The notes under the pieces: model-generated
What the model was told of the DNA's origin: nothing
Database searches by the model: none
The model's input: only the letters and a program-made list of their open reading frames with translations
From: Antarcticirhabdus aurantiaca
GTDB lineage: Bacteria > Pseudomonadota > Alphaproteobacteria > Rhizobiales > Rhizobiaceae
Assembly (NCBI RefSeq): GCF_009765365.1
Contig: NZ_VTOM01000013.1
Coordinates: forward strand, 1-64,000
DNA length: 64,000 nt
Direction of reading: 5' to 3'
Program-made: the position numbers and the translations under genes
Shown here: positions 9,968 to 19,473 of the stretch, one piece after another
How positions within the stretch are numbered: position 1 is the stretch's first letter
Layout: the number at the start of each line of letters is the position of its first letter

Positions 9968-10096
9968 CGCCTCGCTTGCGGGCGAGGCGGCTCCCATCTA
10001 TCTCTCGTGCTCCCTCGGGGGAGGGTGCTCGTGTTCCCGCCCCGGGGGATCGCCGCGTCTAGCGCCCGAGGGGTGTATCGCGGCGATCCCCGGGGC
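9968..10096 (+). promoter_or_regulatory. Three hairpins between rplO and secY, one with an 18-bp stem
   Basis: 9968-9975 pairs with 9982-9989. CCCTC/GAGGG forms a small stem near 10012-10025. 10039-10057 pairs with 10079-10096 in an 18-bp stem with one bulged G and a 21-nt loop. The last is followed by CTTTCC and then the secY ribosome binding site (CGGAG, 10101-10105). The arrangement looks like an attenuator or a processing/stability element that separates ribosomal genes from secY-adk. There is no U run, so efficient intrinsic termination is doubtful. Confidence 0.55.
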
Positions 10097-10116
10097 TTTC
10101 CGGAGATATTTCCGCC

Positions 10117-11460
10117 ATGGCATCGGCTGCGGAACAACTCGCATCCAACTTGAACTTCGCAGCCTTTTCCAAGGCGACGGACCTCAAGAAGCGCATCTGG
10201 TTCACGCTGGGTGCGCTTATCGTGTACCGGCTGGGCACCTACATCCCCATGCCGGGAATCAATCCGGACGAGCTGGCGCGCGCCTTCGCGCAGCAGTCGA
10301 CGGGCATCCTCGGCCTGTTCAACATGTTCGCCGGCGGCGCCGTCGGCCGCATGGCGATCTTCGCCCTCGGCATCATGCCGTACATCTCCGCTTCGATCAT
10401 CATCCAGCTGATGACCTCGGTCGTCCCGTCGCTGGAAGCGCTGAAGAAGGAGGGCGAGCAGGGCCGCAAGGTCATCAACCAGTACACCCGCTACGGCACG
10501 GTGATTCTCGCGACCGTCCAGGCCTACGGCATCTCCGCCGGCCTCGAGACGCAGGGCAGCATCGTCGTCGATCCCGGGCTGTTCTTCCGCATCTCCAGCG
10601 TGATCACGCTGGTCGGCGGCACCATGTTCCTGATGTGGCTCGGCGAGCAGATCACCGCGCGCGGCATCGGCAACGGCATCTCGCTGATCATCTTCACGGG
10701 CATCGTGGCGAACCTGCCGGCCGCGCTGGCTCAGCTCCTTGAGCTCGGCCGCACGGGCGCTCTGTCGACCACCGTGATTCTCCTCGTCATGGTCGTCGCC
10801 GTCGTCTGCATCGCCGGCATCGTCTTCTTCGAGCGCGCCCAGCGGCGCCTGCTGATCCAATATCCGAAGCGCCAGGTCGGCAACCGGATGTTCCAGGGCG
10901 ATACCTCGCACCTGCCGCTGAAGCTCAACACCGCGGGCGTCATCCCGCCGATCTTCGCGTCCTCGCTCCTGCTCCTGCCGGTGACGATCGCGAACTTCAC
11001 CGACACGACTCAGCTGCCGGGATGGGCGAGCGCGATCATCACCGCGCTCGGGCATGGTCAGCCGCTCTACATGGCGCTCTACGCGCTGATGATCGGCTTC
11101 TTCGCCTTCTTCTACACCGCTGTCGTCTTCAACCCGAAGGAAACGGCGGACAATCTCAAGAAGCATGGCGGTTTCATCCCGGGTATCCGCCCGGGCGAGC
11201 GGACCGCGGAATACATCGATTACGTTCTGACCCGTATCACCGTCGTCGGCGCGATCTATCTGGTGATCATCTGTCTTCTGCCCGAGTTCCTCATCTCGGC
11301 CGTCGGCATTCCGTTCTATCTTGGCGGAACGTCGCTCTTGATTGTCGTGTCCGTCACGATGGACACTGTCGCGCAGGTGCAGGGCCATCTCCTGGCGCAC
11401 CAGTATGAGGGCCTCGTCAAGAAGGCGAAGCTGCGTGGAGGGAGACGGGGAGGACGATGA
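10117..11460 (+). CDS. secY: Preprotein translocase subunit SecY
   Basis: The 447-residue membrane protein has about ten hydrophobic segments and the SecY signatures [16 protein letters not shown] near residues 43-58, [20 protein letters not shown] near residues 80-99, and [20 protein letters not shown] near residues 338-357. It is the channel of the SecYEG inner-membrane translocon. The stop overlaps the adk ATG by four bases (ATGA). Location between rplO and adk is conserved in many bacteria. Confidence 0.98.
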   Translation: MASAAEQLASNLNFAAFSKATDLKKRIWFTLGALIVYRLGTYIPMPGINPDELARAFAQQSTGILGLFNMFAGGAVGRMAIFALGIMPYISASIIIQLMTSVVPSLEALKKEGEQGRKVINQYTRYGTVILATVQAYGISAGLETQGSIVVDPGLFFRISSVITLVGGTMFLMWLGEQITARGIGNGISLIIFTGIVANLPAALAQLLELGRTGALSTTVILLVMVVAVVCIAGIVFFERAQRRLLIQYPKRQVGNRMFQGDTSHLPLKLNTAGVIPPIFASSLLLLPVTIANFTDTTQLPGWASAIITALGHGQPLYMALYALMIGFFAFFYTAVVFNPKETADNLKKHGGFIPGIRPGERTAEYIDYVLTRITVVGAIYLVIICLLPEFLISAVGIPFYLGGTSLLIVVSVTMDTVAQVQGHLLAHQYEGLVKKAKLRGGRRGGR

Positions 11461-12041
11461 GACTGATTCTTCTGGGACCGCCGGGGGCGGGCAAGGGCAC
11501 GCAGGCGCAGCGCCTCGTGGAGAAGCACGGAATACCCCAGCTTTCCACGGGCGACATGCTCCGCGCCGCCGTCGCGGCGCAGACGGAGATCGGCAAGCGA
11601 GCCCAGGCCGTCATGGATGCGGGCCAGCTCGTGTCGGACGAGATCGTCATCGGCATCGTGTCGGACCGAATCGACGAGCCTGATGCCCGGAAGGGTTTCA
11701 TCCTCGACGGCTTTCCGCGCACGCTGGCGCAGGCCGAAGCCCTCGACGCACTCCTGGCCGCCAAGAACATCAAGCTCGACGCGGTGATCGAGTTCGTGGT
11801 GGACGAGGAGGCGCTGATCGGACGCATCGCCAAGCGTGCGGCCGAAACCGAGGCGAGGGGTTTGCCGGTCCGAAAGGACGACAATCCCGACGTGTTCCGG
11901 CGCCGCCTCGACGAGTTCCGGGCCCAGACCGCGGCGGTCGCGCCGTTCTACAGGGCGCGCGGTCTCGTCAGGAAGATCGACGGCATGGCTCCGATCGAGC
12001 ACGTCGCCGAGGAAATCGACAGCCTTCTCGAAAAGGCCTGA
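11457..12041 (+). CDS. adk: Adenylate kinase, short-lid form
   Basis: The 194-residue enzyme converts ATP + AMP into two ADP. The P-loop [10 protein letters not shown] lies at residues 7-16, [12 protein letters not shown] near residues 84-95, and RDDNPDV-type lid residues ([13 protein letters not shown]) near residues 139-151. It is about 20 residues shorter than E. coli Adk because the LID is reduced; no zinc-binding cysteines are present. The start overlaps secY. A promoter-like sequence follows the stop. Confidence 0.97.
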   Translation: MRLILLGPPGAGKGTQAQRLVEKHGIPQLSTGDMLRAAVAAQTEIGKRAQAVMDAGQLVSDEIVIGIVSDRIDEPDARKGFILDGFPRTLAQAEALDALLAAKNIKLDAVIEFVVDEEALIGRIAKRAAETEARGLPVRKDDNPDVFRRRLDEFRAQTAAVAPFYRARGLVRKIDGMAPIEHVAEEIDSLLEKA

Positions 12042-12056
12042 GCCCGGCGGCTCCGG

Positions 12057-12085
12057 TTGACTCGTCGGAGCTCGCCCCATATATG
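12057..12085 (+). promoter_or_regulatory. Predicted sigma-70 promoter for the rpsM-rpsK-rpoA-rplQ unit
   Basis: TTGACT (12057-12062) is separated by 17 bp from TATATG (12080-12085). This is close to the sigma-70 consensus and is the best promoter I can see in the ribosomal block. It lies just after adk and about 135 bp upstream of rpsM, so it would add transcription to the alpha operon and leave a 5' leader of roughly 125 nt. Confidence 0.6.
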
Positions 12086-12220
12086 TCGCGCCACTTCGTT
12101 AATTGATGCGATCGGCGCGGCTTCGCTGATGTGAAGTCGGGGCCGGTCGCGTATGCGCTTCTGGCTCCGCTTGTTCAAGGAACAGGGCCGCGGCGCCCGA
12201 TTGAAAGCAGGAGTTTCGTT

Positions 12221-12589
12221 GTGGCCCGTATCGCTGGCGTCAACATCCCCACCAACAAGCGCGTCGTGATCGCGCTGCAGTACATCCACGGCATCGGTCC
12301 CCGGTTCGCCCAGGAGATCATGGAAAAGGTCAAGCTCGCGGCCGAGCGTCGCGTGAACGATCTGACCGACGCCGAGGTCCTGCAGATCCGCGAGATCATC
12401 GATCGCGACTATCAGGTCGAGGGCGATCTGCGCCGCGAGACCGCGATGAACATCAAGCGTCTGATGGACCTCGGCTGTTACCGCGGCCTGCGCCATCGTC
12501 GCGGCCTGCCGGTGCGCGGCCAGCGCACCCACACCAACGCCCGCACCCGCAAGGGTCCGGCGAAGGCGATCGCCGGCAAGAAGAAGTAA
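12221..12589 (+). CDS. rpsM: 30S ribosomal protein S13
   Basis: Read from GTG at 12221, the product starts (M)[20 protein letters not shown] and has 122 residues, the usual length. GRAGGAG-like sequence (GCAGGAG) precedes this start; the upstream in-frame extension has no S13 character. The C-terminus [20 protein letters not shown] and following basic residues contact P-site tRNA. rpsK follows after 132 bp. Confidence 0.97.
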   Translation: MARIAGVNIPTNKRVVIALQYIHGIGPRFAQEIMEKVKLAAERRVNDLTDAEVLQIREIIDRDYQVEGDLRRETAMNIKRLMDLGCYRGLRHRRGLPVRGQRTHTNARTRKGPAKAIAGKKK

Positions 12590-12721
12590 TCCGCGTAAGC
12601 GGGTTCGGCCGGGCAGGGCGCTTCGAGCCCCGCCCGGCTTTTCGCCGTTTGCGGGCAAGCCGCGGGCGGTCAGGTGGAGCCGCCGGCGTTACGGCGGTGT
12701 CGATATCCAAGGGAAAGAAGA

Positions 12722-13111
12722 ATGGCCAAGGAAGTCCAGCGCGTTCGCCGCCGCGAGCGCAAGAACATCACGTCCGGCGTCGCCCACGTGAACTCCTCCT
12801 TCAACAACACGCTGATCACGATCACGGATGCCCAGGGCAACGCGATCGCCTGGTCGTCGGCCGGCTCGCAGGGCTTCAAGGGCTCGCGCAAGTCGACGCC
12901 CTTCGCCGCTCAGATCGCGGCCGAGGATGCGGCGAAGAAGGCGCAGGAACACGGCATGCGCACCCTCGAGGTCGAGGTTTGCGGCCCGGGCTCCGGCCGT
13001 GAGTCGGCGCTCCGCGCCCTCCAGGCCGCCGGCTTTACGATCACGTCGATCCGCGACGTGACGCCGATCCCGCACAACGGCGTGCGTCCGCGCAAGAAGC
13101 GCCGCGTCTGA
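12722..13111 (+). CDS. rpsK: 30S ribosomal protein S11
   Basis: The ATG at 12722 gives [20 protein letters not shown] and 129 residues, the standard S11 size; the in-frame upstream extension is rejected because of this and because GGGAAAGAAG lies at the right distance. It contains the S11 core [20 protein letters not shown] near residues 23-42 and ends [19 protein letters not shown]11 forms part of the 30S platform near the E site. Confidence 0.97.
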   Translation: MAKEVQRVRRRERKNITSGVAHVNSSFNNTLITITDAQGNAIAWSSAGSQGFKGSRKSTPFAAQIAAEDAAKKAQEHGMRTLEVEVCGPGSGRESALRALQAAGFTITSIRDVTPIPHNGVRPRKKRRV

Positions 13112-13143
13112 GCGCTGCTCGCTCTCTTCGATTCACGACATAA

Positions 13144-13225
13144 CCGGCGCGGCGATCCCGTCGCGCCGGCTGGGCGGCTGGGACCGCCCGTTCTCAGATC
13201 CATCGCCACGATTGGATGGTGGCGA
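13144..13225 (+). promoter_or_regulatory. Three hairpins in the rpsK-rpoA gap
   Basis: Three inverted repeats fill the 135-bp spacer: 13144-13151 with 13162-13169 (CCGGCGCG/CGCGCCGG), 13172-13177 with 13184-13189 (GGGCGG/CCGCCC), and 13203-13209 with 13219-13225 (TCGCCAC/GTGGCGA). None has a U tract. They may affect mRNA stability or the rpoA:ribosomal protein ratio; that is inference. Confidence 0.4.
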
Positions 13226-13246
13226 GGTAACTGAAAGGCCAATGCC

Positions 13247-14272
13247 ATGATCGCCAGCAACTGGCAGAATCTCACCAAGCCGAACCAGGTCGTCTTCAAG
13301 GGCGATGGTCGCACCAAGGCGTCGCTCGTCGCGGAGCCCCTGGAGCGCGGTTTCGGCCTCACCCTCGGCAACGCGCTTCGCCGCGTTCTCCTGTCGTCGC
13401 TCCAGGGCGCGGCCGTCACCGCCGTCCAGATCGACGGCGTCCTTCACGAGTTCTCCTCGATCGCGGGCGTCCGCGAGGACGTCACGGACATCGTCCTCAA
13501 CGTCAAGGAAATCGCCATTCGCATGCAGGGCGAAGGCCCGAAGCGCATGGTGGTCCGCAAGCAGGGTCCCGGCGTTGTCACCGCCGGCGACATTCAGACG
13601 GTCGGCGACATCGAGGTCCTCAACCCCGAGCATGAGATCTGCACCCTCGACGAGGGCGCCGAGATCCGCATGGAGTTCACCGTCAACACCGGCAAGGGCT
13701 ATGTCCCCGCCGACCAGAACCGCGCCGAGGATGCGCCGATCGGGCTGATCCCGGTTGACTCGCTGTTCTCGCCGGTCAAGAAGGTGTCCTACAAAGTCGA
13801 GAACACCCGCGAGGGTCAGGACCTGAACAAGGACAAGCTGACCATGCAGATCGAGACCGACGGCTCGATCTCGGGCGAGGACGCCGTGGCCTACGCCGCG
13901 CGCATCCTTCAGGACCAGCTCTCGGTCTTCGTCAACTTCGAGGAGCCGCAGCGCGAGACCCGCGGCGGGCAGGCAAGCGACGAGCAGATCGCCGAGCTCG
14001 CCTTCAACCCGGCGCTCCTCAAGAAGGTCGACGAGCTGGAGCTTTCGGTTCGCTCGGCGAACTGCCTGAAGAACGACAACATCGTCTATATCGGCGACCT
14101 GATCCAGAAGACCGAGGCGGAGATGCTGCGCACTCCGAACTTCGGCCGCAAGTCGCTGAACGAGATCAAGGAGGTTCTCGCCTCCATGGGTCTCCACCTC
14201 GGAATGGAAGTCGCCGCCTGGCCGCCGGAGAATATCGACGACCTCGCCAAGCGCTTCGAGGATCAGTACTGA
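13247..14272 (+). CDS. rpoA: RNA polymerase alpha subunit
   Basis: The 341-residue protein has the N-terminal dimerisation domain with [20 protein letters not shown] near residues 31-50 and the C-terminal domain with [20 protein letters not shown] near residues 267-286, followed by [20 protein letters not shown], which binds UP elements and activators. Length is normal. It lies between rpsK and rplQ as in most bacteria. A terminator-like hairpin precedes the next gene. Confidence 0.98.
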   Translation: MIASNWQNLTKPNQVVFKGDGRTKASLVAEPLERGFGLTLGNALRRVLLSSLQGAAVTAVQIDGVLHEFSSIAGVREDVTDIVLNVKEIAIRMQGEGPKRMVVRKQGPGVVTAGDIQTVGDIEVLNPEHEICTLDEGAEIRMEFTVNTGKGYVPADQNRAEDAPIGLIPVDSLFSPVKKVSYKVENTREGQDLNKDKLTMQIETDGSISGEDAVAYAARILQDQLSVFVNFEEPQRETRGGQASDEQIAELAFNPALLKKVDELELSVRSANCLKNDNIVYIGDLIQKTEAEMLRTPNFGRKSLNEIKEVLASMGLHLGMEVAAWPPENIDDLAKRFEDQY

Positions 14273-14380
14273 TCCCTCACCGACCTGATCCGTCGCCGGT
14301 TCGCCGGCGGCGGGTCGCGCATGATGCAGCAATGATTCAAAGGCACATGGCTCCCGGTTCCACGGGATAGCGAGGATGCC

Positions 14381-14407
14381 GAACGCCGGGTTCGCCCGGT
14401 TCTTTTT
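14381..14407 (+). terminator. Terminator-like hairpin between rpoA and rplQ
   Basis: CCGGG (14386-14390), a TTCG tetraloop and CCCGG (14395-14399) form a compact stem extended by GAA/TTC after a small bulge, and a T-rich tract (TTCTTTTTC) follows at once. It ends about 17 nt before the rplQ ATG, so it may attenuate rplQ. A second UUCG-capped 9-bp stem lies near 14299-14320. Confidence 0.55.
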
Positions 14408-14423
14408 CGAGAGGACAACACCC

Positions 14424-14846
14424 ATGCGTCACGGAAGCCGCGGCCGTAAACTCAACCGCACGCACGAGCACCGCAAGGCGCTCTTCGCCAACATGGCGGC
14501 CTCGCTCATCATCCACGAGCAGATCGTCACCACGCTGCCGAAGGCCAAGGACCTGCGTCCGGTCGTCGAGAAGCTCGTCACCCTCGGCAAGCGCGGCGAT
14601 CTCCACGCCCGCCGTCAGGCGATTTCGAAGGTTCGCAACGAGACCGTCGTCAAGAAGCTCTTCGACGTCATCGCCACGCGCTACGCCGATCGCAACGGCG
14701 GCTACACCCGCGTCCTCAAGGCCGGCTTCCGCCGGGGCGACAACGCGCCGCTCGGCGTGATCGAGTTCGTCGACCGCGATGTCGATGCCCGCGGCGCCAT
14801 CGACCGCGCCCGCGTCGAGGCCGAGGCTGCCGACTCCGCCGAGTGA
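14424..14846 (+). CDS. rplQ: 50S ribosomal protein L17
   Basis: The ATG at 14424 gives [20 protein letters not shown] and 140 residues. Upstream in-frame sequence belongs to the hairpin region and is not coding. The core [20 protein letters not shown] near residues 20-39 is conserved; the Ala/Glu-rich tail is variable and somewhat longer than in E. coli. It is the last gene of the ribosomal block. GAGAGGAC precedes the start. Confidence 0.97.
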   Translation: MRHGSRGRKLNRTHEHRKALFANMAASLIIHEQIVTTLPKAKDLRPVVEKLVTLGKRGDLHARRQAISKVRNETVVKKLFDVIATRYADRNGGYTRVLKAGFRRGDNAPLGVIEFVDRDVDARGAIDRARVEAEAADSAE

Positions 14847-14878
14847 GGCATTCGCCCGACCGGCACTGCGAGACGTTT

Positions 14879-14901
14879 AAGGGGCCTGTGGGCCCCTTTT
14901 T
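14879..14901 (+). terminator. Intrinsic terminator of the ribosomal block
   Basis: AAGGGGCC (14879-14886), loop TGTG, GGCCCC (14891-14896) and five T residues form a textbook Rho-independent terminator 33 bp after the rplQ stop. Confidence 0.9.
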
Positions 14902-14965
14902 CATGTCCGCTGGATCGAATCCGGCGGGAGCATAGATGCCGCGCGTCGAACGACGCCGAGGACCC

Positions 14966-15982
14966 ATGAGCGATCTCGTACTTCTCACCGGCGCATCCGG
15001 CTTCATCGCCAAGCACGTTGCGCTGGACCTGCTGACGTCGGGCTATCGGGTGCGGGGCACGCTACGCAACCTGGATCGGTCCGACGAGGTGCATGCCGCG
15101 CTTCTCGAGGCGGGCGGCGATACGACGCGTCTGGAGTTCGTCCGGGCTGACCTGGGAGGTGATGCCGGCTGGGCCGACGCTGCCGCCGGCTGCCGCTTCC
15201 TTGTTCACACCGCCTCGCCCTTTCCGGCTCGGCAGCCGCGCGACCGCTTCGGCCTTGTCCCGGTCGCGAGGGACGGGGCGTTGCGGGCCGTCGGTGCTGC
15301 CCTCCGAGCGGGTGCCGAGCGGATCGTCCTGACGTCGTCCGTCGTCGCCGTGTACCTCGGTCACGAGAGCCGTGCCGACCACGTCTGGTCGGAGCGCGAC
15401 TGGTCGAATGTCGACGGGCCGGGTGCCCATGCCTACGGCGTGTCCAAGACGGAGGCCGAGCGCGCCGCTTGGGCGGCAGTCGAGGCCGCCGGCGGGGCTA
15501 TGGTCGCGGTCAATCCGGCGCTGGTTCTCGGACCGCTGCTGGATCGACGCACGGGTACGTCGGCGGACGTCGTCGCCATGATGATGCGGGGCGTCATGCC
15601 CGCCGTCCCCGCCGTGTCCTTCGGCATCGTCGACGTGCGGGACGTGGCGCGGGCGCACGTGGCGGCGCTCACGGCCACCGATGCGGTCGGGCATCGCTTC
15701 ATCCTGTCAGGAGGGACGCGAAGCCTCCTGCAACTCGGAGCCGGGATTGCGCGGGCTGAGCCGGCCTATCGGCGCCGCGTGCCGCGATTCGCGCTTCCGG
15801 ATGCGCTCGTTCGCGCAGCCGCCGCGGTGATTCCCTCGGTGCGGACGCTCGTTCCCGATCTCGGCCGAGGCAAGCAGTTCGATACGGCACCGGCGGAGAC
15901 GATCCTCGGCCTGCGCTTCCGTCCGCCGGAGGAGGCGATCGCCGCCATGGCGAAGAGCCTCCGGCGGTTTCGAATCGTGTGA
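14966..15982 (+). CDS. NAD(P)-dependent epimerase/dehydratase family reductase
   Basis: This is an extended short-chain dehydrogenase of 338 residues. The Rossmann motif LLTGASGFIAKHV spans residues 6-18, TSS (123-125) supplies the catalytic Ser, and Y157/K161 in AYGVSKTEAER form the YxxxK pair. NPALVLGPLLDRRTG near 186 resembles dihydroflavonol reductase-like members. The start at 14966 follows CCGAGGACC; an in-frame ATG at 14936 has a poorer site. It stands alone after the ribosomal terminator. The substrate cannot be told from sequence. Confidence 0.85.
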   Translation: MSDLVLLTGASGFIAKHVALDLLTSGYRVRGTLRNLDRSDEVHAALLEAGGDTTRLEFVRADLGGDAGWADAAAGCRFLVHTASPFPARQPRDRFGLVPVARDGALRAVGAALRAGAERIVLTSSVVAVYLGHESRADHVWSERDWSNVDGPGAHAYGVSKTEAERAAWAAVEAAGGAMVAVNPALVLGPLLDRRTGTSADVVAMMMRGVMPAVPAVSFGIVDVRDVARAHVAALTATDAVGHRFILSGGTRSLLQLGAGIARAEPAYRRRVPRFALPDALVRAAAAVIPSVRTLVPDLGRGKQFDTAPAETILGLRFRPPEEAIAAMAKSLRRFRIV

Positions 15983-16264
15983 GTCCCTATCCACCCGGTG
16001 GTGCATTGCTGCAACAGCGGCGACACACGCCTGAAACGGCTGCCGTGCTTAAGTCCTGATTAGAAATCGAGGACTAAATTGCAGGGAGTTGGAGCCAGCC
16101 TGTTGCTTGGCAGCAATAGCGTCCGGTCTCGACCCATGCAAAACGGCCAGCGTCTTGCAGAGCACAACGGGAATCGCAGCGCACCGCCTGAAACTTTCAG
16201 CGATGCCGCGCGTTTCCGGGACCAAGCGAGGGACGCTGCCGCGCATGAAAATGTGGCGGAAGTA

Positions 16265-16456
16265 ATGCAGATCGAGATCCAGATGAACGATGCGACGAAT
16301 ACCCACGCCGGTGCGCAGTTTTCGCTCCGCCGGACGGTCCTGACCCTGCTCGGCGCCATGGGCGCCTTCGCGGTCATGATCGCGAGCTATGCCACGGCGG
16401 AGCTGCCGGCGAACGCCGCGACGCAGTCGGGCATCGAGACTGTTTCGACCCGCTGA
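16265..16456 (+). CDS. Small single-pass membrane or exported protein, unknown
   Basis: A 63-residue product can be read from ATG at 16265 (alternative ATG at 16283, 57 residues). A short polar start is followed by SLRRTVLTLLGAMGAFAVMI (about residues 22-41), a probable membrane or signal segment, and then a polar tail ending TQSGIETVSTR. Two hairpins, the second a good terminator, follow within 60 bp, which supports a monocistronic transcript. The frame is open back to 16079, but that part has weak coding character. I do not recognise a family. Confidence 0.45.
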   Translation: MQIEIQMNDATNTHAGAQFSLRRTVLTLLGAMGAFAVMIASYATAELPANAATQSGIETVSTR

Positions 16457-16465
16457 GGTCCACCT

Positions 16466-16519
16466 CCCGCCGAATGGCGGGTGACGGAAACGAGCAGGGG
16501 GCTGATCGGCCCCTTTTTT
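16466..16519 (+). terminator. Tandem hairpins ending in a T run
   Basis: CCCGCC/GGCGGG (16466-16471 with 16476-16481, loop GAAT) is followed by GGGGCT/GGCCCC (16498-16503 with 16508-16513) and TTTTTT at 16514-16519. The second hairpin is a good intrinsic terminator for the small gene upstream. Confidence 0.8.
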
Positions 16520-16579
16520 GTTGAGCCGGCCTGATCTACTCCAGCGTTCGTCGCGGGCGACGAGACCGAGGAGAGGCGC

Positions 16580-18118
16580 TTGACGAAGATGAAGCGGACG
16601 GCGGGCATCGTTGTCCTGGCGATCGCAGCCGGAACGGCGGCCGGGGCGGCGACGCAGCTCTTCAGCGGCAGTTCCCGCCCGGCCGACACGGCCGAGACGC
16701 CGGCTCGCCTGGCCCAGGCTGCGCCGAATGCGGCGCCTGCGCCCAGCGTGCCCGTCCCGGCGGAGCCGGTGCCGCTCGGTCAGCCCGGCGGCTTGCCGAG
16801 CCCGAGCGTTCCACAGAGCCAGGCACAGATCGACCTGAGCTTCGCGCCGCTCGTGCGCCAGACGGCGCCGGCAGTCGTCAACGTCTATGCCGCGCGCGCC
16901 GCTCCGCAGCGCCGCTCGCCTTTCGCCGACGACCCCTTCTTCGGCCGCTTCTTCGACCAGGACGGGCGTCCGCCGCGCCTGCAGTCCTCGCTCGGCTCCG
17001 GCGTGATCGTCACGCCCGACGGCCTCGTCATCACCAACAACCACGTCGTCGAGAACGCCGACGAGGTGAAGGTCGCCTTCGCCGACGGGCGCGAGTTCGA
17101 GTGCGAGATCGTCTCGCGCGACGACAAGGTGGATCTGGCCGTCTTGCGCATCCGCGGACCCGGCCCGTTTCCCGTGCTTCCGCTCGGCAATTCCGACGAG
17201 GCTCAGATCGGCGACCTCGTGCTCGCCATCGGCAATCCCTTCGGCATCGGCCAGACCGTCACCAACGGCATCGTCTCGGCGCTCGCGCGCACCCATGTCG
17301 GCGTCAACGATTTCGGCTTCTTCATCCAGACCGACGCGGCCATCAATCCCGGCAATTCGGGCGGCGCGCTCATCGACATGAAGGGGCGGCTGATCGGCGT
17401 GAACACGGCGATCTTCTCGCGCTCCGGCGGCTCCAACGGCATCGGATTCGCCATTCCCTCCAACATGGTCCGCGCCTTCGTGCAGGCGGCCGAGAGCGGC
17501 AACGCCTTCGAGCGGCCGTTCATCGGCGCCTCGTTCCTGCCGGTCACGCCCGACATCGCCGGTGCGCTCGGGCTCGATCGTCCGACCGGTGCGCTGGTGC
17601 AAGGCATGCTGTCCGGCGGACCGGCGGAGGCGGCGGGCATCGAAGTCGGCGACGTCGTCATGGCCATGAACGGCGTCCCCATCGAGAATCCGGACGCGCT
17701 CGGCTATCGGCTCGCGACGGCCGGCATCGGAACCACCGTCGAGGTCGAGGTCCTGCGTCGCGATGCGCGCCAGACACTGTCGCTGAAGCTCGACGCCGCG
17801 CCCGAGGTGCCGCCGCGCGACGGTCGACGGCTGGCGGGCCGCACGCCGTTCTCGGGGCTCGAGATCGCCAACCTGTCGCCGAAGCTCGCGGGCGAACTCG
17901 ACATGCCGCAGGACGCGACCGGCGTCGTGGTGGTCGGCGTGGTGCGCGGCTCCTTCGCCGACCGCTTCGGCTTCGCGCCGGGCGACGTGATCCTGTCGCT
18001 GAACGGCGAGCCCGTCGAATCGACGGCCGCGCTGGAATCCACCCTTGCCGACTCGCCGCCCGGCTGGACCTTCGAGGTTCGGCGCGGCGATCAGGTCTTC
18101 GCTCAACGGGTGCGCTGA
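16580..18118 (+). CDS. Do/DegP-family periplasmic serine protease with two PDZ domains
   Basis: The 512-residue protein degrades or refolds damaged envelope proteins. An N-terminal hydrophobic segment (residues 8-23) is a signal or anchor, followed by a Pro/Ala linker. The trypsin-like domain has the triad H155 (TNNHVVEN), D185 (KVDLAVLR) and S260 (NPGNSGGAL). PDZ1 lies near residues 310-400 ([20 protein letters not shown]) and PDZ2 near 420-510. I chose TTG at 16580 because GAGGAG lies six bases upstream; ATG at 16589 is possible. rarA starts three bases after its stop, so they may be cotranscribed. Confidence 0.93.
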   Translation: MTKMKRTAGIVVLAIAAGTAAGAATQLFSGSSRPADTAETPARLAQAAPNAAPAPSVPVPAEPVPLGQPGGLPSPSVPQSQAQIDLSFAPLVRQTAPAVVNVYAARAAPQRRSPFADDPFFGRFFDQDGRPPRLQSSLGSGVIVTPDGLVITNNHVVENADEVKVAFADGREFECEIVSRDDKVDLAVLRIRGPGPFPVLPLGNSDEAQIGDLVLAIGNPFGIGQTVTNGIVSALARTHVGVNDFGFFIQTDAAINPGNSGGALIDMKGRLIGVNTAIFSRSGGSNGIGFAIPSNMVRAFVQAAESGNAFERPFIGASFLPVTPDIAGALGLDRPTGALVQGMLSGGPAEAAGIEVGDVVMAMNGVPIENPDALGYRLATAGIGTTVEVEVLRRDARQTLSLKLDAAPEVPPRDGRRLAGRTPFSGLEIANLSPKLAGELDMPQDATGVVVVGVVRGSFADRFGFAPGDVILSLNGEPVESTAALESTLADSPPGWTFEVRRGDQVFAQRVR

Positions 18119-18121
18119 GCC

Positions 18122-19471
18122 ATGGCGTCCGACCTCTTCGGCGATGCGCCGCGACAAGCGCCGGAGCGGGCCACGCGCAGCAGCGCCGCGTCGGACGCCG
18201 CACGGCCGCTGGCCGACCGCCTGCGCCCGGCGGCTCTGGCCGACGTCGTCGGGCAGGAGCACCTGACGGGCGAGGGCGGCGTCCTGTCTCGGATGCTGGA
18301 GGCCGGCAGCCTCGGCTCGATGATCTTCTGGGGGCCGCCCGGCACCGGCAAGACGACCGTTGCGCGGCTTCTCGCCGGCGAGGTCGGCTACGCCTTCGAG
18401 CAGATCTCGGCGATTTTCTCCGGGGTCGCCGACCTGAAGAAGGTTTTCGAGGCTGCAAGGCTGCGGCGCGACAACGGGCGGCGCACGCTGCTCTTCGTCG
18501 ACGAGATCCACCGCTTCAACCGGGCGCAGCAGGACTCCTTCCTTCCCGTCATGGAGGACGGAACCGTCACGCTCGTCGGAGCGACGACGGAGAACCCGTC
18601 CTTCGAGTTGAACGCGGCGCTGCTCAGCCGCGCCCGCGTCTTGACCTTCCGGTCCCACGATGCCGACAGTCTCGCCCGCCTCTTGGAGCGGGCCGAAGCC
18701 GCGGAGAAGCGCCCGCTGCCGCTCGACGATGCCGCGCGTGCCGCGCTGATCCGCATGGCGGACGGCGACGGTCGCGCGATCCTGACGCTGGCCGAGGAGG
18801 TCTGGCGCGCCGGGCGGCCCGGCGAGATCTTCGACGCCGCCGCCCTGTCGGAGATCGTCCAGCGCCGCGCGCCGATCTACGACAAGGGCCAGGACGGGCA
18901 CTACAACTTCATCTCGGCCCTGCACAAATCCGTCCGAGGATCGGATCCGGACGCGGCGCTCTATTGGCTCTGCCGGATGCTGGACGCCGGCGAGGACCCG
19001 CTGTTCCTCGGCCGCCGCCTCGTCCGCATGGCCTCCGAGGACATCGGTCTCGCCGACCCGCAGGCGCTGACCGTCGCACTCGCGGCCAAGGATGCCTACG
19101 ACTACCTCGGCTCACCCGAGGGCGAGCTCGCCCTGGCGGAGGCGACCGTCTATCTCGCCACCGCGCCGAAGTCGAACGCGGTCTACGTCGCCTACAAGGC
19201 CGCCATGCGGGCGGCGAAGGAGAGCGGCTCGCTGCTTCCCCCCAAAGTCATCCTCAACGCGCCGACCAAGCTGATGAAGGACGAGGGCTACGGGACGGGC
19301 TACGCCTACGACCACGACGCGCCCGACGCGTTTTCCGGCCAGAACTACTTTCCCGACGGCATGGAGCGCCCGAGCTTCTACCGCCCGACCGAGCGCGGCC
19401 TTGAGGTGCGCCTCGGCGAGCGGCTGCAGCGCTGGAGCCAGCTGCGCGCCGAGCGCAACCGCGGGCGCTGA
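18122..19471 (+). CDS. rarA: Replication-associated recombination protein A (AAA+ ATPase)
   Basis: The 449-residue AAA+ protein has Walker [10 protein letters not shown] at residues 71-79, Walker [12 protein letters not shown] near residue 125 and sensor [18 protein letters not shown]. The C-terminal half carries the MgsA tetramerisation domain ([20 protein letters not shown] near residue 376). RarA/MgsA acts on stalled replication forks and is related to clamp loaders and eukaryotic WRNIP1. It lies in a + strand run with the upstream protease and crcB, which starts two bases after its stop. Confidence 0.96.
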   Translation: MASDLFGDAPRQAPERATRSSAASDAARPLADRLRPAALADVVGQEHLTGEGGVLSRMLEAGSLGSMIFWGPPGTGKTTVARLLAGEVGYAFEQISAIFSGVADLKKVFEAARLRRDNGRRTLLFVDEIHRFNRAQQDSFLPVMEDGTVTLVGATTENPSFELNAALLSRARVLTFRSHDADSLARLLERAEAAEKRPLPLDDAARAALIRMADGDGRAILTLAEEVWRAGRPGEIFDAAALSEIVQRRAPIYDKGQDGHYNFISALHKSVRGSDPDAALYWLCRMLDAGEDPLFLGRRLVRMASEDIGLADPQALTVALAAKDAYDYLGSPEGELALAEATVYLATAPKSNAVYVAYKAAMRAAKESGSLLPPKVILNAPTKLMKDEGYGTGYAYDHDAPDAFSGQNYFPDGMERPSFYRPTERGLEVRLGERLQRWSQLRAERNRGR

Positions 19472-19473
19472 GC

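Noticed and set aside
16049-18925. A 958-codon open frame on the minus strand opposite the Do protease and rarA genes
   Set aside because: It is the antisense shadow of two well-supported genes in GC-rich DNA. Its product is rich in Arg, Ala and Asp without recognisable motifs.
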